The notes beneath the pieces are model-generated. The model ran no database searches and was not told the DNA's origin. It saw only the letters and a program-made list of their open reading frames with translations. Below, one piece after another: positions 57,246 through 64,000 of a stretch of 64,000 nt of DNA. The DNA is from Sciurus carolinensis. Its lineage: Eukaryota; Chordata; Mammalia; Rodentia; Sciuridae. Made by a program: the position numbers and the translations under genes. The stretch is from positions 37,032,454 to 37,096,453 of the forward strand of contig NC_062232.1 in the NCBI RefSeq assembly GCF_902686445.1, in the 5' to 3' direction. The number at the start of each line of letters is the position of its first letter. Position 1 is the first letter of the stretch.

Positions 57246-57522
57246 GAAAGTGGGGGAGAGGGTAGTGTAGATCTAAATAGATATTCCTCAAAAGAGGACA
57301 TACAAATGGCCAACAGGTATATGAAAAATCCTTGACAGCACTAATAATCAGGGAAATGCTAATCAAAACTTCAATAAGATATCACCTCGCAACTATTAAA
57401 ATGGCTATTACCCAAAAAAATAAATAAATAAAAGATAAGAGTTGGTAAGGATATGACACTGTTGGTGGGAATGTAAATTAGTACAGCCATCAGGGAAAAC
57501 AGTATGGAGGTTTCTCAAAAAA

Positions 57523-57589
57523 TTAAAAATAGGGTCTGAGGAGATAGCTCAGTTAGTAGAGTGCTTGCCTTGCAAGCATTTAAAAATAG
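57523..57589 (+). mobile_element. ID 5'-half (tRNA-half) insertion with TSD and no A tail
   Basis: 47 bases (57533-57579) match only the first half of an ID element, from the 5' end through the A box (gatagctcagttagtaga) to the anticodon-arm position (ccttgcaagca), and stop. There is no B box and no A tail. Perfect ten-base duplication TTAAAAATAG at 57523-57532 and 57580-57589. Removing the insert restores standard L1M sequence. Confidence 0.85.
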
Positions 57590-58128
57590 AACTACCACAT
57601 GATCTAGCAATTCCACTATTAAGTTTATACCCAAAGGATATGAAATCAGCATGTTGAAGAGACATCTGTACTCCCACATTTATTGCAACACTATTCACAA
57701 TAGCCAAGAAATGGAAATAACCTACAAGTCCATAGACTGATGAGTGGATAAAGAAAATGTGGTATATATACACCATGGAATACTATTTAAGCAGAAAAAA
57801 ATGAAACCCTGTCATTTACGACAACATGGATGGAATAGGAGATCATTACCTTAAGAGAAATAAACCAGGCACAGAAAGACAAGTACTGCATGATCTCACT
57901 CATATGTGGAATCTAAAAAAGTTGATCTCCTAGAAGCTGAGAGTAGAAGGGTAGTGACCAAAGGTTGTGGAGAGTGGGGATTGGAGATTGATCAATGGAT
58001 ACCAAGTTACAGTTAGATAGATCCAATAAGTTCCTGCATGCTATTGCACAGTAGGGTGACTATAGATACATAATGTATTGCATATTTCAAAAACCTAGAA
58101 AAAAGGATCCTGAATGTTTTTATCATAA

Positions 58129-58371
58129 AGAAATGATGGGCTTGGCACAGTGGTACATACCTGTAATCCCAGCGACTCCGGGAGGCTGAGGTAGGAGAAT
58201 CTCGAATTCAAAGCCAGCCTCAGCAACTTAGCAAAGCACTTAGCAACTCAGTGAGACCCTGTCTCTAAATAAAACATAAAAAGGGCTGGGGATGTGGCTC
58301 AGTAGTTAAGCGCTCCCTGGGTTCAATCCCCAGTACCAGAAAAAAAAAGAAAGAAAGAAAGAGAAATGATG
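58129..58371 (+). mobile_element. Dimeric B1-ID SINE with TSD
   Basis: Full sense dimer with (AAAG)n tail. Ten-base duplication AGAAATGATG at 58129-58138 and 58362-58371. Host L1M 3' UTR continues to about 58480. Confidence 0.94.
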
Positions 58372-58480
58372 TGTTTAAGAAGATAGCTTTCATCATTGCA
58401 CAATGTATACATATTTCAAAGTATCACATGGTACCCCATAAATAGGTACAACTTTTTGAAGTTTTTTGTACTATTTAAGA

Positions 58481-58779
58481 AATAAAGATTTCTAAATTCA
58501 AAAATAATTTTTTCAACACTTGCCTAATAGACAGTAAGACTTGTATGATATAATGAACTTTTACTCCCCAGAAAGGTAGGTGAAGTGCTAAGTTTGTACT
58601 GTTCAATATTTTGAATAAAAATTGCCATAGTGAAAACCTTTTTCCAGAGCCTAATGAGACTGTAAGTGAGATCAACCAGGAGGCAGATCCAATCAGTCCC
58701 TTAATGCTAAGTATGTGACTCTAGGCTCTCCAATTTAAAAACAGACTGCTCAATGAGATTAATGACCCTATAGAAAAAA
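58481..58779. other. No recognised feature
   Basis: Unassigned. Confidence 0.3.
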
Positions 58780-59270
58780 TTTGCTCGAGTTGTCTCATAA
58801 TAAAACAAATGCAAACTCTGAGATGGCATTTTTTACCTCTCAGATTGGTAAAATTCAAGAAGTGTGATAGACAATAGACCTATATGATGCTATCGAGAAT
58901 AAATTTAAAAGAAAGTTTTAAGAAGGAAGTTTGCCAATGTCTATCAAAATTTTAAGTGTGAGAATTCTTACTTTTAGAATATTTCTTATTCTTTCAGAAT
59001 GTATGTATAGTGATAATTGTTGTAGCTTTGTTTATAATAGCAAATAACTGAGAATAATCCAAATGTCCATCAATAGGCCACTTTTGTATTTCCATACAAT
59101 AGAACAGTATTCTGCCATCAAAACAAAGAGTTATGTTTACACAAACTAACATAGAAAAAGTTCCAAGGTCTATCATTAAGTGGTAGCCAAAAAAAAAAAG
59201 GTTACCACGCACCTTGCAGGCACTGTTCTTTATCCTTCACAACTATTAATTAATCATTTTGAAAGTGGTT
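58780..59270 (+). mobile_element. Ancient L1 fragment
   Basis: 'ataatccaaatgtccatca' then 'catacaatagaacagtatt' follow old L1 ORF2-end order. Heavily decayed. Confidence 0.6.
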
Positions 59271-59309
59271 ATAATGATAAATTTTGTTATGTACATTTCA
59301 CTCAAATTC

Positions 59310-59310
<1 letters not shown>

Positions 59311-59347
<37 letters not shown>
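59311..59347. repeat. (CA)n microsatellite
   Basis: Pure CA tract. Confidence 0.96.
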
Positions 59348-59351
<4 letters not shown>

Positions 59352-60579
59352 ATCAGTGATTCCTTTGCTTTGTCTGAAAATGAACTCAAAAAGGCCCTCA
59401 CCAGGCAGTAACCACAGAAGCGTGAGTCTAATGCAATTCCAAAGGCAGAAGGTTATAACCCTCTCACAAAATATCTTGCATCTGGCCTCACCAAATAGGA
59501 GACAATAGTTTCCCAGTTGCTTCTGAGTGTGATTTAAAGCATTTATTTGGGGCTGCAAATCTAGATTTGGTTAGTGAAAAGTTACCCATGTCCCTAATTG
59601 GCCCAACTCGATCAAGAATTATAGCCCTGAGCTCAAAGCAGAAACAAAAGCCAACAAAAGAATGCTCTCTTTTTGTAGGGTTTGAAAACCTTAGTTAGCA
59701 GTTATGTAAGGCTGCAAATGCTTATGTCTTCTACTAAAAAGCCCTGGATTTATAAAGCCAATGTTCTCAGGGCAGCATTGGTTGCTGCCAATCCATATTT
59801 TCCCTCTTCTTTTCTGTTGGGAAACTGACCAATTTTACTACATAAAAGGGGTAGATTCGAGTGGTTTGCAAGCTATTTAGAGTAAATTTTTGACAAGTGT
59901 AGGCTGCTTTAGCAAAAGGCTTGGTTAGGCTGGAGGCAGTCACTGAAGAGTTTTCCAAACTCAATAAACCATAATATAATCTCACAAATAGCATTTTTAA
60001 AAAAATACCTAAATTGTGGATTCCTAAAATTTGAGATTTATTTTTTCAAATTAAGAAGTTATTAAGAATACCATGGTGACTTCTTTCAATGAAGTGATAT
60101 GAATCTATTTTGTTTTTAGGGTCTGCCCTTAGTCTTGGGTCCAAGTATCCCTCCTAATTTGTTGAACCATATCATCTGTCTACCTGTCAGCACTGGACAG
60201 ACCGAACACCTGAAGCTCATATGAGATTTTGACATGGGAAAGTGCTCTCACTACATTGCTACCTAAAATCAATGAATGCACAATAGAAAAACAGTATATG
60301 GTATGTGACAGTCATGATTTTTAAAAAAATATATCATCAGCTACAGAAAAAAATGTCCTGAAGAAAATGCACCAAAATTTTAACTGGTTATGTTATCTCT
60401 AGGTTTCAGGTTAGTTCATGAATTTTGCTTATGTGCCAGTATTGTGTATAAATTTAATTTTTGTTTGTATTTCCCAAACGTTCTACAAAGAGCACATAAT
60501 TCTTATGTAACCAAATAAAAACGACTACATGTTATTGAAAACAAAAGAAAAATGGGCTTGTCTTGGAATCATTTATTTT
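59348..60579. other. 1.2 kb without a recognised feature
   Basis: No ORF with domain content and no repeat identified. Confidence 0.4.
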
Positions 60580-60776
60580 TTCCCCACCATAGTACTGGGG
60601 ACTAAAATCTAGGGGTTCTTTGCCATTGAGCTACATCCCCAGTCCTTTTTATTATTTTTTACAATTTTGAGACAGTGTCTCATTAAGTTACCCAGGCTGT
60701 GCCTCAAACTTGCGATCCTCCTGCCTCAGTCTCCCAAGTAGTTGGGATTATGGGTGAGTGCCACTGTGCCCAGCTG
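60580..60776 (-). mobile_element. Dimeric B1-ID SINE, reversed
   Basis: Reversed ID (agtactggggactaaaatc; 'gagctacatccccagtcc'), linker, reversed B1 (cctcagtctcccaagtag). Confidence 0.9.
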
Positions 60777-60871
60777 GAACCTGTTTCCTTTACAGCTGTT
60801 ATGTTTCTTTACTTGCCCATCCCTTACCTTATCACTTTTTTTGTTTCTGATATTTTTAGTTATAGAACATA

Positions 60872-60975
60872 CCCTTATTTTATTTATTTATTTTTATGCC
60901 TTGCTGAGAATCGAACCCAGTGCCTCACATGTGCTAGGCAAGCGCTCTACCACTGAGCCACAACCCCGGGCCCAG
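60872..60975 (-). mobile_element. Long-tail ID SINE, reversed, tail shortened
   Basis: TTTATTTATTTATTTTTATG tail remnant, then reversed ID body with well-kept A box (taccactgagccacaaccc). Confidence 0.9.
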
Positions 60976-61276
60976 TTAATCACTCTTGTTCCAGTTTACT
61001 GTGAACCACATTCATGGTCTATTGCCTATAGTCTTCTGTCTCTTCCCTGCTTCCCTGATTTCTGACCTGCAGCGCTCTGTATATGCCCTAACTGCTTCAG
61101 GTTTCTGAGTTTCTTTCTAAGTGACCACACAGTTTCTTGGCCCCTGACTGGTTTTTCATCGCCTTTGCCACCCTTTCTTCAACCCTCTGGGGCCCTGCTG
61201 CTGCTCAACACTAATGTATGAACTGATGCATACATTTGTTTTCTTTGTTTTGCAAATAGGCCTTTATATCATCAGT
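60976..61276. other. No recognised feature
   Basis: Unassigned 300 bases. Confidence 0.3.
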
Positions 61277-61653
61277 ATACTAGTTTGCTTGGGCTGCCTT
61301 AACAAAACACCACAGACTGGGTGACAAGAGAAATGTATTGTCTCACAGTTTGGAGGCGGGAAATCTGAGAACAAGGCGCTGGCAGGGTTGGTTTCTCCTG
61401 AGGCCTCTCTCCTTGGCTCACACATGGCCACCTGCTCACTTGCCCTCACATGGTCTTCCTTGCACACATAACCATGGTGTCTCTTCCTCTTCTTTTAAGT
61501 ATACAAATGTTGTTGAATTGGAGCCCACCCTAATGACTTCATTTTAACTCATTAATGGCCTTATCTCCAAATACAGTCACATTCTGAGGTACTGGGGGTT
61601 AGGGCTTCAACATATAAATATTGAGGGGGACACAATTCAATCCTTAACAGTCA
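61277..61653 (-). mobile_element. MLT1-type LTR, reversed
   Basis: Reversed MLT1 consensus: 'tagtttgcttgggctgcc', 'ggttggtttctcctgaggc', 'tctccaaatacagtcaca', 'ttctgaggtactgggggtt', end CCTTAACA. Ancient solo LTR, better preserved than the one at 4985. Confidence 0.75.
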
Positions 61654-61973
61654 TGATTCTTGATTGTGAACAAAATTCATTCTGAGTAGTTGAGCAGAGT
61701 GGGAATCATAAAAGTATATGAAGCAGTTCCCAGAATCTACTGAAGAACCAGAGACTCTAGAATGGAGGCTGCACACAGTCCCCCACATGTCAGGATGTGT
61801 TCCTATGGAGATTCTATGGCTGCCACCACCAAACCCAGGAGATTCCTGCTAGGGTTTCAGCCACCTCTGCCTCTGAAGGATGAATGCCAGTGCCTGCCTC
61901 CTCATTCACTGGCTGCTGAACAGAGGTTTCACTTGTATTGCTATGTCTGGTCACAGGAATCCTACATCACAAG
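61654..61973. other. No recognised feature
   Basis: Unassigned. Confidence 0.3.
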
Positions 61974-62245
61974 TTTGTACCTTCAACCACAAGAATGGGA
62001 TCCTAATTAGAATGAGTTGTTCTCTCTCTCTTTTTTTTTTTTTTTTTTTTTTTTGCGGTGCTGGGGATTGAACCCAGGGTCTTGTGCTCGCAAGGCAAGC
62101 ACTCTACCGACTGAGCTACATCCCCAGTCCTGAATGAGTTGTTCTCTGTGTTATGTATAATATGTTAAAATACATTCTATTGTCATGTATATTTAAAAAG
62201 AACAAATAAATTTTAAAAAATTTAAAAAAAAAAGATTTGTACCTT
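61974..62245 (+). mobile_element. Short L1 3' end with TSD, carrying a nested ID
   Basis: L1 3' UTR pieces 61984-62009 and 62148-62235 (aaaatacattctattgtcat; AAAGAACAAATAAA tail) form about 115 bases once the ID is removed. Ten-base duplication TTTGTACCTT at 61974-61983 and 62236-62245. Confidence 0.85.
62010..62147 (-). mobile_element. Young ID SINE nested in the L1 tail, reversed, perfect TSD
   Basis: Body 62026-62131: T24-type tract, B box (gattgaacccagggtct) and A box (ctaccgactgagctacatcc). Perfect 16-base duplication GAATGAGTTGTTCTCT at 62010-62025 and 62132-62147. Very close to the presumed master sequence. Confidence 0.96.
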
Positions 62246-62456
62246 AGCTGCAAGGCAAGATGGGAAAATGGACCATTGTCTTCCACCTTGGGGGAGTGAG
62301 AATCAGGAGATGAGAAATTCCATAATATAGAAAGAACTTCAAAATATGCTTGGTGTCAAAAGGGAGAAAAATGTCTGTTACACTGCAGGTAAAGATATTT
62401 AAGAGTACAGAGAATCTTCTTGAATGGTTTCCCTGTACTCTTTCCATCTTGAATTT

Positions 62457-62461
62457 TCTTT

Positions 62462-62501
<40 letters not shown>

Positions 62502-62572
62502 TTTTCTTCCTTCCTTCCTTCCTTTCTTTCTTTCTTTTTTTCTATCTTTCTTTTTCTTTCTGCTGTTGTTCT
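62457..62572. repeat. (CTTT)n / (CCTT)n microsatellite
   Basis: Compound tetranucleotide pyrimidine tract giving artificial Leu/Ser/Phe ORFs. Confidence 0.96.
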
Positions 62573-63188
62573 TAATGCAGTTCTATCTATAATATATGCT
62601 ACATAAAAGAAGATATGAAAACTCAGAAAAACACAAAGAAAAAAAATTTTAAGAACCTATAATATCACCACTCAGAGATAACCACCATTGTCATTTTGGT
62701 ATATGCCCTCACATTCTTTTTTATACATATGTATGCAATAAAGGAAAAAATATGCATGCTATTTTTGTAGTCTGCTGCTTTTACTTATCAATATATCATG
62801 AATGCTGGGTTCTCTGAGCTGATTTCCCCACAAATGACTTTACACTATTAAAGTGCATAGCAGCTTTTAATTTAGCCAACATAGAAATTAGAAATTTTTT
62901 AGTTAGGAAGAACTAATTTAATGTTTTTTGTATTTGTCCTTTTGGGCAAAAAACAATAACAACAAAAACAAAAATAATCTTGAACTTTTCTTCTCTTCCT
63001 TGAAAAGCTTCCTGTGACCTTATTTATGAGGTTATTCCAGACAATGAAATTTTCTTCTTATATTCACCCACATTAAAATTATTATATTCATAGTTATTAA
63101 TATTTTTTGGATCTTTTAACATTTTATCCAATAACCGATAAATAAAAATAATATTTGTTAACCAGAGAATATCTGACCTCATTTAAAA
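62573..63188. other. Unclassified, possible ancient repeat at left
   Basis: 62640-62770 (cactcagagataaccacca; 'ttttatacatatgtatgc') looks like an ancient mammalian repeat that I cannot name; the rest is unassigned. Confidence 0.4.
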
Positions 63189-63285
63189 TCTGCTTGGGTT
63201 AGAGATGTCACTCAGTGGGAGAGTGTTTGTCTAGCATGCTCAAGGTCCTGGGTTCCACCCCCAGCACTGCAAAATAAATAAATCT
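63189..63285 (+). mobile_element. ID SINE
   Basis: 'gagatgtcactcagtggg' A-box region, 'gggttccacccccagcac' B-box region, (AAAT)n tail. Confidence 0.87.
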
Positions 63286-63673
63286 CTTTCTCACATCTGA
63301 CTATGTCAACAGAGCATTGCTATTGCTGTTTTTTTCTTGAAGAGGTCATCAAGGGACGCATTATTCCCAGAAGGTTTCCCAATCTTCTGGAGTCTGGGTC
63401 AAGCTCAGGGACTGCAACTCCACAAATACGTACTTATTTTTACTTTGAAGCCCCTGACGAACTGATCAATGTTAGAATAATATCTAGGCTTGTCTTTTGT
63501 TCATCTCCAAGGCTCCTCATTTCTGTATTCACCAGCTAACCAGGAAAATTCTATTAGGTACCATGTTTTACCGTAGCTGCTATGCACTAATTTGAGAAAG
63601 CTGCTGATGTTCATGTTTGGAAATTGCCAAGTTCATGACAAACCTTGAGTATTTAATCTGGTTTTCTTCTGGT
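63286..63673. other. No recognised feature
   Basis: A 78-codon ORF (63303-63539) shows no domain. Confidence 0.3.
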
Positions 63674-64000
63674 AGGCTGAATTATGGCCTCTCAAGGATA
63701 TTTCACTCTAAACCCTAGAAACAAATATGTTATATTTATATGTTACATTCCACGGCAAAAGGGACTTTGTAGATATGATTTGAATTATGAACCTTAAGAA
63801 AGGGCAGAAATCCTGCATTATGTAAGCGGGCCCTCTCTAATTACATGAGTTGTAAAAGCAGAGATTTTGCTGTAGCTGGAGGCAGAGAGATGTGGCAGAA
63901 GAGGTGAAAGAGAATTGAGGCTTGAGACTGGCTGGACCTGCCATTGCTGGAGAAGGCCATATGCAAAGCATGAAAAAGAATGCAGGCAACCTCTAGGAGC
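63674..64000 (+). mobile_element. MLT1-type LTR, cut by the window end
   Basis: Sense MLT1: 'ggtaggctgaattatggcc' start, 'ggcaaaagggactttgtag', 'aatgcaggcaacctctag' at the edge. Opposite orientation to the copies at 4985 and 61277. Confidence 0.78.

Larger units (their letters stand above)
55990..58128 (+). mobile_element. Old L1M ORF2, near-continuous sense block
   Basis: Includes copy B of the duplicated segment (55990-56214), RT-domain downstream sequence, ORF2 C-terminus (caccatggaatactattt) and 3' UTR to the SINE at 58129. Interrupted by SINEs at 56359, 57160 and 57533. All frames broken. Confidence 0.82.

Noticed and set aside
62350..62606. Leu/Phe/Ser-rich 'membrane' ORFs
   Set aside because: Produced by the CTTT microsatellite.

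Overview
Mammalian nuclear DNA, very probably from a squirrel-family rodent (Sciuridae: ground squirrel, marmot or tree squirrel). The main evidence is the SINE content. There are many dimeric SINEs with a B1-like (7SL) left half and an ID-like (tRNA-Ala/BC1-type) right half, plus monomeric ID elements in two tail classes. As recalled, this mix is typical of sciurids. I found no host protein-coding gene, rRNA, functional tRNA or CRISPR array. The window reads as intergenic or deep intronic DNA, mostly layered retrotransposons.

Layout. 1-8.7 kb: antisense L1 remnants, B1-ID SINEs, an antisense MLT1 LTR and a 5'-truncated sense L1 with a 16-bp target-site duplication (TSD). 8.7-15.6 kb: more unclassified sequence with two MIRs, a young ID insertion, an MLT1-type LTR, a Tigger-like DNA transposon carrying two later insertions, and a MaLR LTR. 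16-18.5 kb: L1s inserted within and beside older L1s. 18.5-34.8 kb: the least repeat-dense part, with a reversed MaLR LTR, microsatellites, antisense L1M, a MIR, scattered SINEs and one or two solo LTRs.

34.8-41.6 kb: the centrepiece, one near full-length sense L1. It has a GC-rich 5' UTR with 138-bp tandem units and a YY1-type motif at its very start, an intact 341-codon ORF1, an ORF2 with four stops and four frameshifts, a G-rich 3' UTR with telomere-like units and a poly(A) tail. 41.6-51.6 kb: a retrotransposon pile-up. An older L1 3' end carries a two-LTR MaLR element. An old sense L1M is split by a 2.4-kb antisense L1 flanked by a 9-bp TSD and is studded with SINEs. Two more L1 3' ends close the block.

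51.9-54 kb is repeat-poor apart from a MER5-like hAT fragment. 54-58.5 kb holds sense L1M, including a duplicated 225-bp block and a 47-bp tRNA-half insertion. 58.5-64 kb is mixed, with reversed SINEs, an MLT1 in each orientation and an ID nested in an L1 tail.

No genes cooperate here. The coherent system is L1 supplying retrotransposition for itself and, in trans, for the SINEs. It is visible as A tails and TSDs on many insertions. Family names are from memory; no database was consulted. Boundaries without a stated TSD are approximate to about 10-30 bases.
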